From Flavobacteriaceae bacterium UBA5079 (GTDB taxonomy: Bacteria > Bacteroidota > Bacteroidia > Flavobacteriales > Flavobacteriaceae), in assembly GCA_002414705.1 (NCBI GenBank), contig DIAL01000087.1, forward strand, positions 560 to 23,125: DNA of 22,566 bases. Reading direction: 5' to 3'. This document shows, one piece after another, positions 7,961 through 17,693 of the stretch (position 1 is its first letter; the number at the start of each line of letters is the position of its first letter). Below the pieces are notes generated by a model. That model saw nothing but the letters and a program-made list of their open reading frames with translations. It did not search any database and was not told the origin of the DNA. Position numbers and translations under genes: made by a program.

Positions 7961-9757
7961 TTAATCATTCAACTTTAAAACAGCCATAAATGCTTGTTGT
8001 GGAATTTCCACATTACCAACTTGGCGCATTTTCTTCTTACCTTTTTTCTGCTTTTCTAATAACTTTCGCTTTCTAGAAATATCACCACCATAACATTTCG
8101 CAGTAACATCTTTTCGGAGTGCTTTTATGGTTTCACGTGCAATAATTTTGGCACCAATAGCCGCTTGAATTGGAATATCAAACTGTTGTCTAGGAATTAA
8201 CTCACGTAATTTTTCGGTTATTTTTTTACCAATGGTATAGGCGTTATCGGCATGAATTAATGCTGAAAGTGCATCAACCGGTTGGGCATTTAATAAAATA
8301 TCAACACGTACTAATTTAGAGGCGCGCATACCAATTGGCGAATAGTCAAAAGACGCATATCCTTTTGAAACTGTTTTTAAACGATCGTAAAAATCGAAAA
8401 CAATTTCAGCTAAAGGCATATCAAATGTTAACTCAACACGTTCGGTTGTTAAATAGGTTTGGTTTGTAATAACACCACGTTTATCAATACATAAAGACAT
8501 TACGTTCCCAACAAATTCCGATTTAGTAATAATAGTTGCCTTAATATATGGTTCTTCAACACGATTAAGAGACGACGGATCTGGTAAATCACTTGGGTTA
8601 TTTACAATAATAGCGTCGTCTGGATGTTTGTGTGTATATGCGTGGTATGAAACGTTAGGAACGGTTGTAATAACCGTCATATCAAATTCGCGCTCCAAAC
8701 GCTCTTGAATAATTTCAAGGTGCAACATGCCTAAAAATCCACAACGGAAACCAAACCCTAAAGCTGCCGAACTTTCTGGTGTAAACACTAAAGACGCATC
8801 ATTAAGTTGAAGCTTCTCCATGGAAGATCTTAAATCTTCATAATCTTCTGTGTCTACGGGATAAATTCCAGCAAAAACCATGGGTTTTACATCTTCAAAA
8901 CCACTAATAGCATTAACTGTTGGGTTTTTGGCATCGGTAATGGTATCACCAACTTTTACCTCTTTAGCTTCTTTAATACCTGTAATTAGGTAACCAACAT
9001 CGCCAGCTTTTATTTCTGGTCTCGGAAATTGCTTTAAGCGTAAGGTTCCTACTTCATCCGCATTATAGGTGTTTCCTGTAGCTATAAATTTAATATGTTG
9101 TCCTTTTTTAATGGAACCATTTATAACTCTAAAATACGTTTCTACACCTCGAAATGGGTTATAAACAGAATCGAAAATCAAGGCTTGAAGAGGTTCGTCA
9201 ACATTTCCAGATGGTGCAGGAACACGTTCAATAATAGCACTTAAAATTTCTTCTATACCAAGACCTGTTTTAGCACTGGCTGGAATAATTTCGTCACGAT
9301 GACAACCTAATAAATCTACAATATCATCTTTTACTTCTTCAGGATTGGCACTTGGCAAATCAATTTTATTAAGAACTGGAATAATTTCTAAATCGTTTTC
9401 TAAGGCTAAATATAGGTTAGAAATAGTCTGTGCTTGGATACTTTGAGCAGCATCTACAATTAGCAAAGCACCTTCACAAGCAGCAATAGAACGAGATACT
9501 TCGTAAGAAAAATCTACGTGTCCTGGTGTGTCAATAAGGTTTAAAACATATTGTTCACCTTTATAAGTGTAGTCCATTTGTATGGCGTGCGACTTGATTG
9601 TAATACCACGTTCACGCTCCAAATCCATACTATCTAATAGTTGATTTTGTTTTTCACGATCCGTAACAGAACCCGTAAATTCCAATAATCTGTCAGCTAA
9701 TGTACTTTTTCCGTGATCTATATGTGCAATAATGCAAAAATTTCTAATGTGCTTCAT
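7961..9757 (-). CDS. lepA: Elongation factor 4 (LepA), translational GTPase
   Basis: Ribosome-associated GTPase linked to back-translocation and translation initiation. Numbering from the ATG at 9757, the G motifs are AHIDHGKST (G1, 11-19), GITIKS (G2), DTPGH (G3), NKID (G4) and SAK (G5), followed by EF-G-like domains and the LepA-specific C-terminus rich in Lys/Arg ([15 protein letters not shown]). The 598-residue length is the family norm. A longer reading frame starts at a TTG at 9790, but that codon lies inside a -7 promoter box, so the ATG at 9757 is the credible start. Its terminator follows at 7883-7915. Confidence 0.97.
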   Translation of the reverse strand: MKHIRNFCIIAHIDHGKSTLADRLLEFTGSVTDREKQNQLLDSMDLERERGITIKSHAIQMDYTYKGEQYVLNLIDTPGHVDFSYEVSRSIAACEGALLIVDAAQSIQAQTISNLYLALENDLEIIPVLNKIDLPSANPEEVKDDIVDLLGCHRDEIIPASAKTGLGIEEILSAIIERVPAPSGNVDEPLQALIFDSVYNPFRGVETYFRVINGSIKKGQHIKFIATGNTYNADEVGTLRLKQFPRPEIKAGDVGYLITGIKEAKEVKVGDTITDAKNPTVNAISGFEDVKPMVFAGIYPVDTEDYEDLRSSMEKLQLNDASLVFTPESSAALGFGFRCGFLGMLHLEIIQERLEREFDMTVITTVPNVSYHAYTHKHPDDAIIVNNPSDLPDPSSLNRVEEPYIKATIITKSEFVGNVMSLCIDKRGVITNQTYLTTERVELTFDMPLAEIVFDFYDRLKTVSKGYASFDYSPIGMRASKLVRVDILLNAQPVDALSALIHADNAYTIGKKITEKLRELIPRQQFDIPIQAAIGAKIIARETIKALRKDVTAKCYGGDISRKRKLLEKQKKGKKKMRQVGNVEIPQQAFMAVLKLND

Positions 9758-9787
9758 AACCTGTTGTCTAGCATTATAACTAATTTG

Positions 9788-9795
9788 CAAATATA
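9788..9795 (-). promoter_or_regulatory. -7 promoter box of lepA
   Basis: The minus-strand sequence TATATTTG is an exact TAnnTTTG. The expected start of transcription is around 9783-9784, about 26 nt before the ATG at 9757. No clear TTTG is seen at -33. Confidence 0.55.
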
Positions 9796-9909
9796 ATTGT
9801 TTTATTATGCTTTAAATATTTATAGGCAACAATCTTAATTTATATTTACGGGAAAACCGTAATTCATAGTAAAAAACAATCTTTATATTGCGTTTCCAAA
9901 ACATTTTTA

Positions 9910-12327
9910 ATGAAAATTAATTCTTTTTTAGCACCTATCTTTTTTAGTCTATTTGTTTCATTATCTGGTTTTTCGCAAAATTTTTCGGTTTCTGGAAAAT
10001 TAGTCGACCTGCAAAATCAGCCAATTTCCTATGCGAATATTTTATTGCTTTCCAGTCAAGATTCTACAGCTATTACAGGCACCACCTCGTTAGATGATGG
10101 TATTTTTAAAATTGAAAATGTGTCTGCAGAAAATTATAACCTTAAAATAAGTTTTGTTGGTTTTAAAGATGTTATAATACCTATTCAGATAACTAATGCC
10201 GATTTAGTTATTGCAGATGTTACGTTGGAAGAATCTGCTGAAGCTTTAAATGAAGTGTCTATTATTGCTAATAAACCAACCCTTAAAAAGGAAGTGGATC
10301 GTTTGGTTTTTAGTGTGGCAAATACGGCTTTAAGTGATGGTAACATGAAGGAGGTTTTAAAAAGTACACCTGGTGTTTTAATGCTTGATAATAGCTTAAC
10401 GGTTAGAAACGCTACACCAACTGTTTATATTAACGACCGTAAAATACATCTTACAGAAGCTGAATTATTGCAGTTATTAGAAGGTACTCCGGCTAATTCC
10501 ATTAAATCTATTGAAGTTATTACTAATCCACCAGCAAAATATGATGCCGAATCTGGTGTGGTTTTAAATATTGTTATGACAAAAAATCTGGCTACAGGTT
10601 ACAGAGGTACTGCTTTTGCTAACTTTACGCAAGGTGTCTATTCACGCTATAATGCAGGAATTTCAAATTTTTATAAAACTGATAAAATAAACGTTTTTGC
10701 TAGCTATAGTTATACAGATGATAAAATAGCGCGTGTTAGTGATGAGCGTGTTAATTTTAGAGATAATACAGGTGTTTATGAACGTTGGTATTCAGATATT
10801 GACAGAACAACCTGGTCCAAAACACATACGGTAAATACAAATTTCGACTATTTTATTAACGATAAAAACACCATCAGTTTTTCAGCTAATTTACTGTATT
10901 TACCAGAATTTGAGTACAAAACCAAAGGGTATACAGATGTTTTGGATTCTGCCTATACGCATTTGTTTAATTTTAATAATAAGAATGATTCTAATGACGA
11001 TAAATATAACTTTGGATTTGATTTAGATTATGATTTAACATTTGAAAATGGCAGTAGTTTATCTTTAAACACCCATTTTACAACGTATGATTACCATCGT
11101 GATCAACAAGTTCAAAGTGTATATAATGATGTGAATAATAATTTCGATTTTATAAACACCTTTAGTACCACATCAGACCAAAATACGTTAATTAACACTG
11201 TTCAGGCTGATTATAGCTTACCCATAAATGATAGTTCGTCATTTGATGCTGGTGTTAAAGCATCCTTTGTAAATACAGATAGTGAGCTAAATCAGTACAA
11301 TCTTCAAGGGTCTAGTTTTATTTTTGATGTTGCCAATTCCAATGCATTCGATTATTCGGAACGTGTAATGGCCGCTTATGCCAGTTTTGATAAAAATTGG
11401 GAAAAATGGAGCTTAAGTTTAGGCTTGCGTGTGGAACAAACGGATACCGAAGGAAAATCTCTTGTTACCTATAACAACATTACTCAAGATTATTTTAATT
11501 GGTTTCCAACAGCAAATGTTAGTTATCAGGCCTCCGAAAAAATTAGTGTGTATTCTAACTATAATCGCAGTATTGGTCGTCCTGATTTCCAATCTTTAAA
11601 TCCGTTTAAGTTCTTTTTGAATGATAATACCATTGTAACCGGAAACCCTAATTTGCAACCAGCCATTACAGATCATTTTGTAATTGGCGCCTCTTTAAAC
11701 GACGCCTTTTTTGTAGAAGCGTATTATAAAGAAATTGACGCAAATGCTATGGAGTTACCACTTCAAGATAACGTAAATAACTTATTAATTTATACACCAA
11801 CAAATTTAACGAGAACTACAGAATATGGTTTTGATTTTGTAGGGATTTTTGATATTACATCGCGTTGGAATGTGTATGCGCTAACGTCATTTTATAATAT
11901 TGAAGACGAAATAACACTTAATAATGAGTTGCTAAAAATGGATACCTGGTCCAATTACTCTATGATGAGTAATTCCTTGACGTTTTTAAAAGATAATAGT
12001 TTAACAGCTAATTTTTCATTAATCTATGTTACGGAATACCAACAGGGATTTCAAACGATAGACACACGACTTATTAGTGATTTATCCATCAAGAAATCCA
12101 TTTTAAATAATCGCGGATCGGTTACCTTAACCTTTGCCGATTTATTCAACACACAAGATTACACGGTAACATCCAGATACCTAAACCAAGATAATTCCAG
12201 ATTTTTAAATCAAGATAACAGGTATGTTAAATTAGGTTTTAGCTATAAATTTGGTAATACAGGACTCAAAACCAACCAACGTAGTGAGGAGCTTGAGGAA
12301 CGTAATAGGTTGGAGAAGGGTGAGTAG
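9910..12327 (+). CDS. TonB-dependent-receptor-like outer-membrane beta-barrel protein (OMP_b-brl_3 type)
   Basis: Outer-membrane protein of 805 residues. A Sec signal peptide (about 1-22, ending GFSQ) is followed by a CarboxypepD_reg-like beta-sandwich (about 25-110, VSGKLVDLQNQPISYANILL), a plug-like domain (about 130-225, with KSTPGVLMLDNSLTVRN and INDRKIHLTEAEL) and a large barrel to the C-terminus with many alternating aromatic strands. The pattern fits the outer-membrane beta-barrel family related to TonB receptors. There is no neighbouring SusD-like gene, so a polysaccharide-uptake role is not supported, and the ligand is unknown. It is divergent from lepA, with 152 bp between the two starts, and convergent with the PD40 lipoprotein gene. 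Confidence 0.9.
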   Translation: MKINSFLAPIFFSLFVSLSGFSQNFSVSGKLVDLQNQPISYANILLLSSQDSTAITGTTSLDDGIFKIENVSAENYNLKISFVGFKDVIIPIQITNADLVIADVTLEESAEALNEVSIIANKPTLKKEVDRLVFSVANTALSDGNMKEVLKSTPGVLMLDNSLTVRNATPTVYINDRKIHLTEAELLQLLEGTPANSIKSIEVITNPPAKYDAESGVVLNIVMTKNLATGYRGTAFANFTQGVYSRYNAGISNFYKTDKINVFASYSYTDDKIARVSDERVNFRDNTGVYERWYSDIDRTTWSKTHTVNTNFDYFINDKNTISFSANLLYLPEFEYKTKGYTDVLDSAYTHLFNFNNKNDSNDDKYNFGFDLDYDLTFENGSSLSLNTHFTTYDYHRDQQVQSVYNDVNNNFDFINTFSTTSDQNTLINTVQADYSLPINDSSSFDAGVKASFVNTDSELNQYNLQGSSFIFDVANSNAFDYSERVMAAYASFDKNWEKWSLSLGLRVEQTDTEGKSLVTYNNITQDYFNWFPTANVSYQASEKISVYSNYNRSIGRPDFQSLNPFKFFLNDNTIVTGNPNLQPAITDHFVIGASLNDAFFVEAYYKEIDANAMELPLQDNVNNLLIYTPTNLTRTTEYGFDFVGIFDITSRWNVYALTSFYNIEDEITLNNELLKMDTWSNYSMMSNSLTFLKDNSLTANFSLIYVTEYQQGFQTIDTRLISDLSIKKSILNNRGSVTLTFADLFNTQDYTVTSRYLNQDNSRFLNQDNRYVKLGFSYKFGNTGLKTNQRSEELEERNRLEKGE

Positions 12328-12340
12328 CTAATTCTATACT

Positions 12341-12357
12341 TAACAGCAATCCTGTTA
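12341..12357. terminator. Small hairpin at convergent gene ends (weak terminator candidate)
   Basis: TAACAG (12341-12346) pairs with CTGTTA (12352-12357), 5-nt loop, overlapping the stop codon of the minus-strand PD40 gene. No T-run follows, so function is doubtful. Confidence 0.25.
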
Positions 12358-13461
12358 GTCTTGCCATTCCGCAATAAACAAGTTCGTATCTCTTCCGCCA
12401 CCGTTATTTCTATTAGACGAGAAAATAAGTTTCTTTCCATCGTTGGAAAAAACAGGAAAAGCATCAAAGGTTTCACTATGTGTTACACGTTCTAAATTCT
12501 TCCCATCAATATCAATTAAATATAGGTTGAATGGAAAACCACGCTCCGATTCAAAGTTAGACGAGAATAAAATTTTCTTTCCACTTGGGTGAAAAAACGG
12601 ACTCCAATTAGCATTTCCTAAATCGGTTAATTGGCGTAAATCGCTACCATCAGCATTACAGATATACAATTCCATTTCGGTAGGTTGTACCAAACCTTCT
12701 GCTAATAAATCTTTGTATTCTTTAATGTCTTCCTCTGTTTTTGGTCTAGAGGAGCGGAAGATAATTTTTGTACCATCTGGTGAGAAAAAAGCACCACCAT
12801 CATAACCTAATTCAAACGTAATTTGTTTTACGTCTGTACCATCTAAATTCATGGTATATAAATCAATATCACCATTTCGAGTTGAGGTAAATACAATTTT
12901 ATCACCTTTAGGCGATACGGTTGGCTCGGCATCATAGCCTGTTTCGTTGGTTAATTGTGCGGTAATATTGCCTTCTAAATCGGCAACAAAAATATCATAG
13001 GTATCATAAATAGGCCAAATATACTTGCCGTTTTTACGTAACGGTGTATCTGGACATTCATCTCCACCTAAATGTGTGGAAGCATAAATAATATGTTTAT
13101 TATCTGGTAAAAAATACGCACAGGTTGTACGACCTTTTCCCGTGCTAATCATAGGTGGTATGTTGTCTTTAAATGTTTCATCTGCATGCATTAAAAACAT
13201 CTGATCGCACTTTACATTCCAATCGGTATTATTAGATTGAAAAACCAATTGCTTATCATCAAAACTCCAATAGGCTTCGGCATTATCGCCACCAAAGGTT
13301 ATTTGTTTTAGGGTTTTAAAATGTGTTTCTTCTGCATAGATTAAAGTATCTACCCATTTTGTGGCTCCAGATTCGGCATCAGGATATCCGTTTTTATCGG
13401 ATTTGCACGAAACAGTTAATACGATGGTTAATAAGCAGAAATAGAAAAATGGTTTCATCAT
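12355..13461 (-). CDS. TolB-like PD40 beta-propeller lipoprotein
   Basis: Envelope lipoprotein of 368 residues; the signal ends LTVSC (Cys19), and the second Met two codons in (13458) is an equally likely start. The rest is a beta-propeller built from WD40-like PD40 repeats: EPTVSPKGDKIVFTSTRNGDIDLYTMN, GAFFSPDGTKIIFRSSRP, SPFFHPSGKKILFSSNFE and FPVFSNDGKKLIFSSNRN each follow the S-P-D/G-x-K-I-x-F-x-S pattern. Such proteins act as periplasmic or surface binding or scaffold modules; no enzymatic residues are apparent. It is divergent from the M28 peptidase gene across 59 bp. Confidence 0.88.
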   Translation of the reverse strand: MMKPFFYFCLLTIVLTVSCKSDKNGYPDAESGATKWVDTLIYAEETHFKTLKQITFGGDNAEAYWSFDDKQLVFQSNNTDWNVKCDQMFLMHADETFKDNIPPMISTGKGRTTCAYFLPDNKHIIYASTHLGGDECPDTPLRKNGKYIWPIYDTYDIFVADLEGNITAQLTNETGYDAEPTVSPKGDKIVFTSTRNGDIDLYTMNLDGTDVKQITFELGYDGGAFFSPDGTKIIFRSSRPKTEEDIKEYKDLLAEGLVQPTEMELYICNADGSDLRQLTDLGNANWSPFFHPSGKKILFSSNFESERGFPFNLYLIDIDGKNLERVTHSETFDAFPVFSNDGKKLIFSSNRNNGGGRDTNLFIAEWQD

Positions 13462-13492
13462 GAGTTCTTATAAAAAAGTGGCAATTATTGCG

Positions 13493-13500
13493 TAATTTTG
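13493..13500 (+). promoter_or_regulatory. -7 promoter box of the M28 peptidase gene
   Basis: TAATTTTG matches TAnnTTTG exactly, with expected transcript start near 13504, 17 nt before the ATG at 13521. The same GCGTAATTTTGCC context recurs in front of dusB. No clear TTTG at -33. Confidence 0.5.
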
Positions 13501-13520
13501 CCAAAAATAACATTATTAAT

Positions 13521-14744
13521 ATGAAGAAAATAGCGCTACTCGTTCTTTTTATATCGTTACTAGGTTGTAAAAAGGACTATACTCATGAAAATAAAATTAA
13601 AGAAGACGTCACTTTTTTAGCTGATGACAAGTTGGAAGGTCGCGAAACCGGTACCAAAGGTGAACAAGAAGCTGCTGCATATATTGTAAAGCGTTTTGAA
13701 GACATGGGAATCCAAGGAAAAGGAACGAACAACTTTTACCAAACGTTTACATTCAAACCTAAAAACGAACCTCATGGTGAGGTTGCTTATACTGAAAACA
13801 GTCAAGACAGCACGATTACTGGAACCAATGTTTTAGGCTACATTGATAATCAAGCGGAAAACACCATCATTATTGGTGCGCATTATGATCATTTAGGTTA
13901 TGGTGGTGAAGGTTCACTTTACAAAGGTGAAAAAGCTATTCATAATGGAGCCGATGATAACGCAAGTGGAGTAGCAGTTATGTTAGATTTAGCCGGAAAA
14001 CTAAAAGGTGTTAATACATCTAATAACTATTTGTTTATGGCATTTTCAGGCGAAGAAATGGGCTTATTAGGTTCTAATTATTTTGCCAAAAACCCAACAA
14101 TTGATAGTAAAGCTGTTAGCTATATGATTAATATGGATATGGTTGGCCGTTTAAAGCAAGATAGCACGTTAGCAGTTTATGGAACGGGAACATCGCCTAT
14201 TTTTAAACAGGTATTAAGTTCACATAATGATAAATTTAAACTGATTGAAAACGAATCTGGTGTTGGTCCAAGCGATCATACCTCATTTTATTTAATTGAT
14301 ATTCCTGTATTACATTTCTTTACAGGTCAACATGAAGATTATCACAAACCTGGTGATGATTCAGAGAAGTTGAATTATGAAGGTATGGAAACTATTTCTA
14401 ACTACATCTTTGATGTGATTACAGATTTAAACGACAATGGTAAATTAGCCTTTAGAAAAACCAAAAATGAAAGTGAAGAAACACCTCGCTTTAAAGTCGG
14501 TTTAGGTGTGGTTCCAGATTATTTATATGATGGTGAAGGCATGCGAATTGATGGTGTAAGCGAAGATAAACCAGCGCAAAAAGCTGGTTTATTAAAAGGC
14601 GATGTGGTCGTTAAATTAGGTGATAGTGCGGTAATAAACATGATGAGTTATATGCGTGCTTTATCCGTTTTTGATACAGGCGATAGTACGAAAGTTACCA
14701 TTAAAAGAGATGGTAAACCTTTAGAAATGGATTTGAAATTTTAA
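13521..14744 (+). CDS. M28 family zinc peptidase with C-terminal PDZ domain, lipoprotein
   Basis: Exported zinc aminopeptidase-like enzyme of 407 residues. The N-terminal signal ends with a lipobox at Cys16 (LLGC). Metal ligands and catalytic residues of M28 are all present: His121 and Asp123 (GAHYDHLG), Asp145 (NGADDNASG), Glu178/Glu179 (FSGEEMG), Asp206 (NMDMVG) and His275 (DYHKPGDD). Residues about 322-400 form a PDZ-like domain (GLGVVPDY...GLLKGDVVVKLGD). The reading frame extends 11 codons upstream to a TTG at 13488, but that lies upstream of the -7 box, so the ATG at 13521 is used. The DUF4345 gene starts 8 bp after its stop, suggesting co-transcription. Confidence 0.93.
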   Translation: MKKIALLVLFISLLGCKKDYTHENKIKEDVTFLADDKLEGRETGTKGEQEAAAYIVKRFEDMGIQGKGTNNFYQTFTFKPKNEPHGEVAYTENSQDSTITGTNVLGYIDNQAENTIIIGAHYDHLGYGGEGSLYKGEKAIHNGADDNASGVAVMLDLAGKLKGVNTSNNYLFMAFSGEEMGLLGSNYFAKNPTIDSKAVSYMINMDMVGRLKQDSTLAVYGTGTSPIFKQVLSSHNDKFKLIENESGVGPSDHTSFYLIDIPVLHFFTGQHEDYHKPGDDSEKLNYEGMETISNYIFDVITDLNDNGKLAFRKTKNESEETPRFKVGLGVVPDYLYDGEGMRIDGVSEDKPAQKAGLLKGDVVVKLGDSAVINMMSYMRALSVFDTGDSTKVTIKRDGKPLEMDLKF

Positions 14745-14752
14745 TAAGAAAC

Positions 14753-15169
14753 ATGCGATTCAATAAACAGGAATTTATAGCAAAAATACACTTAATTATT
14801 TCTGTGTCTATTGTTGTTCCTGTTTCGTTTTATTATGGTTTTCAGCCAGAATCGCAGTTTGATATTCATTTAAATACCGTTGACGAACATAATTTTTTTA
14901 AAGCTATTATGGGACTCTATTTAGGGTTTTCGGTTTTATGGCTTTTAGGTGTTTTTAAATCGAATTATTTAAAAATGGCACTTGTTTCCAATTGTATTTT
15001 TATGCTGGGTTTAGGTTTTGGTCGCTTATTGAGTTACTTTTTAGATGGTATGCCAACATTTGGATATCAATTTGGAACTATTGCCGAATTATTCCTCGGA
15101 TTTTATGGTTTGTGGGTTTTGAAAAATCATAATTGTAACAATTATATTGATAATTATAAAAAGGCGTAA
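14753..15169 (+). CDS. DUF4345 family membrane protein
   Basis: Inner-membrane protein of 138 residues with four predicted hydrophobic segments (about 10-28, 50-67, 74-92, 104-122). The pattern HNFFKAIMGLYLGFSVLWLLG followed by GLGFGRLLSYFLDGMP fits the DUF4345 family, whose function is not known. It begins 8 bp after the M28 peptidase stop, so it probably shares that transcript. Its stop codon overlaps the -7 box of dusB. Confidence 0.75.
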   Translation: MRFNKQEFIAKIHLIISVSIVVPVSFYYGFQPESQFDIHLNTVDEHNFFKAIMGLYLGFSVLWLLGVFKSNYLKMALVSNCIFMLGLGFGRLLSYFLDGMPTFGYQFGTIAELFLGFYGLWVLKNHNCNNYIDNYKKA

Positions 15170-15174
15170 TTTTG
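15147..15174 (+). promoter_or_regulatory. Promoter of dusB
   Basis: TTG at 15147-15149, 17 bp, then TAATTTTG at 15167-15174, an exact TAnnTTTG overlapping the stop codon of the DUF4345 gene. The expected transcript start is about 15178, 14 nt before the TTG start codon of dusB. Confidence 0.55.
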
Positions 15175-15191
15175 CCTAAAATATTTGAAAC

Positions 15192-16187
15192 TTGGTAAAA
15201 ATAGGTAACATAGAACTTCCCGACTTTCCATTGCTTTTAGCACCAATGGAAGATGTTAGTGATCCACCATTTCGCGCTTTATGCAAAGAGCAAGGCGCTG
15301 ATGTGGTGTATACAGAATTTATTTCTAGTGAAGGTTTAATTCGTGATGCTGCCAAAAGCGTCATGAAATTGGATATTTACGAAAAGGAACGTCCTGTTGG
15401 TATTCAAATTTTTGGAGCCAACTTGGAAAGTATGTTGCAAACAATTGATATAGTGGAGAAATCCAATCCCGATATTATTGATATTAATTTTGGATGTCCT
15501 GTTAAAAAGGTAGTGAGTAAAGGTGCTGGAGCTGGTATATTAAAAGATGTTTGCCTCATGGAACAACTCACTGCCGAAATGGTTAAACGTACCAATTTAC
15601 CAGTTACCGTAAAAACCCGTTTGGGTTGGGATCATGATTCTATTCGTATTTTAGAAGTGGCAGAACGCTTACAAGATGTGGGTTGTGCTGCTATTTCTAT
15701 TCATGGACGAACGCGTGCACAAATGTATAAAGGAGAAGCAGATTGGAAACCAATTGCAGCTGTAAAAAACAATCCACGTATGCACATTCCTGTTTTTGGA
15801 AATGGCGATGTAGATACACCAGAACGTGCCATGTTAATGCGTGATGAGTATGGTTTAGATGGTTGTATGATCGGTCGTGCTACTATTGGTAATCCTTGGT
15901 TTTTTAAGCAAGTGAAGCACTTTTTTAATACAGGCGAACATTTAGCGCCAATTTCATTAGAAGAACGTGTGGATGCAGCCAGACGTCATTTACAAATGGC
16001 TATTGATTGGAAAGGCGAAAAATTAGGTGTGTTTGAAACCCGACGTCATTATACAAACTATTTTAAAGGGATTCCTAATTTTAAAGAATACCGAATGAAA
16101 ATGGTAACCAGTGATGATGCTGTAGATGTTTTTGCGGCTTTTGATGCCGTAATGGATACGTTTTCAGGTTACGAATTCGCTCAATAA
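15192..16187 (+). CDS. dusB: tRNA-dihydrouridine synthase B
   Basis: FMN-dependent enzyme that reduces uridines in the tRNA D-loop. The 331-residue protein has the Dus TIM barrel: LLLAPMEDVSDPPFR at about 14-28, INFGCPVKKV with the catalytic-type Cys near residue 100, KTRLGWD, SIHGRTRAQMYKG, and VFGNGDV followed by GCMIGRATIGNPWFF for flavin phosphate binding. A C-terminal helical tRNA-binding region with RRHYTNYFKG follows. The start codon must be TTG at 15192: the frame has a TGA at 15186-15188 and the next Met lies inside the conserved barrel strand. It has its own promoter overlapping the preceding gene end. Confidence 0.95.
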   Translation: MVKIGNIELPDFPLLLAPMEDVSDPPFRALCKEQGADVVYTEFISSEGLIRDAAKSVMKLDIYEKERPVGIQIFGANLESMLQTIDIVEKSNPDIIDINFGCPVKKVVSKGAGAGILKDVCLMEQLTAEMVKRTNLPVTVKTRLGWDHDSIRILEVAERLQDVGCAAISIHGRTRAQMYKGEADWKPIAAVKNNPRMHIPVFGNGDVDTPERAMLMRDEYGLDGCMIGRATIGNPWFFKQVKHFFNTGEHLAPISLEERVDAARRHLQMAIDWKGEKLGVFETRRHYTNYFKGIPNFKEYRMKMVTSDDAVDVFAAFDAVMDTFSGYEFAQ

Positions 16188-16330
16188 CAAAAACGCTATA
16201 CTATATTTAATCGTTATTCAAAATCTTTAAAGCCATCAGGTTATTTTATTAGACTTCCCATTGCGGCCTATCGAATGATAAATTTAGATAAAGTTTCGTA
16301 AGCCTAGATTTTTTTGGTTCGTTTTTTTAT

Positions 16331-16361
16331 CAAAAAAAAATAATGAACAAGTTCATTATTT
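16331..16361 (-). terminator. Intrinsic terminator of the rbfA/permease unit
   Basis: AAATAATGAAC (16338-16348) pairs perfectly with GTTCATTATTT (16351-16361) around 2 nt. On the minus strand the stem is followed by a T-run (A-run at 16332-16340). The rest of the 232-bp gap 16188-16419 shows no gene; T-rich tracts at 16309-16328 may serve as the dusB 3' end. Confidence 0.75.
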
Positions 16362-16419
16362 AGGCTAGTATTCATTTGTAAAAAGTATCCGAATCAAGTC
16401 TTTCTTCTTTTTTAAAGAA

Positions 16420-17625
16420 TCAATAACTAATCAAATTTTTGGTAATTCGAACGGAAGCAACTTTAGAAGCTAAAATACCCAAAACGGAAATAGTAAAAAA
16501 TACGATTAGAAAATTTTCCCATTTTAAACCCATTGGATAAGGTAGAGATGGTGTAATTTTTACCAATCCAAAACTTATTTGCACTTGTACAATTAAGTAA
16601 CCAACCAACAAACCAATTAAACCACCTACAACTGTCATTAAGGAACCTTGTAAAAAGAAAATCCGTCTGATGTCTTTTACCGTAGCTCCCATGTGATAGA
16701 GCGTGTGGAGCGTCTTCTTTTTATCTAGAATCATCATGATAATCGTACCAACTACATTAAATAAGGCAATAATAAGAATCAACGTAAAAATGAGATAAAC
16801 AGCCAGATATTCGGTGTTCAGCATTTTGTAAAGTGCATCATTTAATTGCTCGCTATTTTTTAAAATTACTTTATCGCCTAAAATGTTTGTAATGGCTTCG
16901 CGAGCATCGGTTTCACTGATGTCTTCACGTGTTTTAAATTCTAAAGCAGTCACTTGATTTTCATTAAAATTTAATAAATAACGCGCCATATCAATAGGTG
17001 CATAAATGTATGTGTCGTTGGTAGTTTCGTTAATATCAAAAATACCAACATTAATAGCTTTTACACTTGTAAACGCTTGTTTAACATCTGTCACCTGACC
17101 TTTTCCTGGTTTTGGAATATACAGTTCAACAGATTTCCCATAATCCATTACACCAATATTGAGTCTATTGGCAATTCCCCAACCGGTTACAATCTGGTTT
17201 GATTTTTCTGAAAACCAACTCCCAAGTGGTACAACGGAATCCATAGTGTTTACAGATTTAAAGTTTTCATCAACACCTTTTATGTGAGCATTTGGGTAGT
17301 TTCTATCTTCAAACGTGATGAAAACGCGTTCTTCAACAACTTGAGAAAAGGATATAATATCAGGATGGTTTTGAAGTGCGCTAATTTCTCCAGAAGAAAT
17401 TGTAAACGATTTTCCTACTGCAGCCTCTGCTTTTAAATCGGGATCAATTAAAGAGGTAAATTGGAGTGTAAAATCCTTCAAACCAGCAAAACCAGATAAT
17501 ACAATAAATAAAGATAAAGCACCTAAAATAACGCTAACTGCTGCAATTCCTGTAATAAAATTAATGGCATTGTTACTGCTTTTAGAAAGCAAATACCGTT
17601 TCGCTATGTAGAGAGAAAAATTCAT
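16420..17625 (-). CDS. FtsX/LolE-like ABC transporter permease
   Basis: Inner-membrane permease of 401 residues with type VII (MacB/LolCE) topology: one membrane helix near residues 20-46, a periplasmic MacB_PCD-like domain (about 50-265), then three C-terminal helices (about 274-298, 322-346, 373-391) forming the FtsX domain, including the TLYHMGATVKDIRRIFFLQG coupling region. LolC/LolE proteins extract lipoproteins from the inner membrane; that role is an inference here because no ATPase gene lies nearby. It follows rbfA by 68 bp on the same strand and ends in a strong terminator. Confidence 0.88.
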   Translation of the reverse strand: MNFSLYIAKRYLLSKSSNNAINFITGIAAVSVILGALSLFIVLSGFAGLKDFTLQFTSLIDPDLKAEAAVGKSFTISSGEISALQNHPDIISFSQVVEERVFITFEDRNYPNAHIKGVDENFKSVNTMDSVVPLGSWFSEKSNQIVTGWGIANRLNIGVMDYGKSVELYIPKPGKGQVTDVKQAFTSVKAINVGIFDINETTNDTYIYAPIDMARYLLNFNENQVTALEFKTREDISETDAREAITNILGDKVILKNSEQLNDALYKMLNTEYLAVYLIFTLILIIALFNVVGTIIMMILDKKKTLHTLYHMGATVKDIRRIFFLQGSLMTVVGGLIGLLVGYLIVQVQISFGLVKITPSLPYPMGLKWENFLIVFFTISVLGILASKVASVRITKNLISY

Positions 17626-17693
17626 ATATTATAATACCTACAGGCGTTTTTCAATACAAGCGGTTGTTTTTTTTGAAGCTATTTTAAAACCTA

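Noticed and set aside
7961..9790. Extended LepA start at TTG 9790
   Set aside because: The TTG lies inside an exact -7 box and adds 11 residues that the family lacks; ATG at 9757 gives the standard 598 residues.
9910..12327. SusC/SusD polysaccharide-utilisation locus
   Set aside because: No SusD-like lipoprotein or glycoside hydrolase lies nearby, and the barrel fits the generic OMP_b-brl_3 type.
13492..15175. GTAATTTTGC at 13492 and 15166 as CTnDOT-type attB sites
   Set aside because: Both match GTANNTTTGC, but the same bases are the ordinary -7 promoter box of the following genes and no element sits there.
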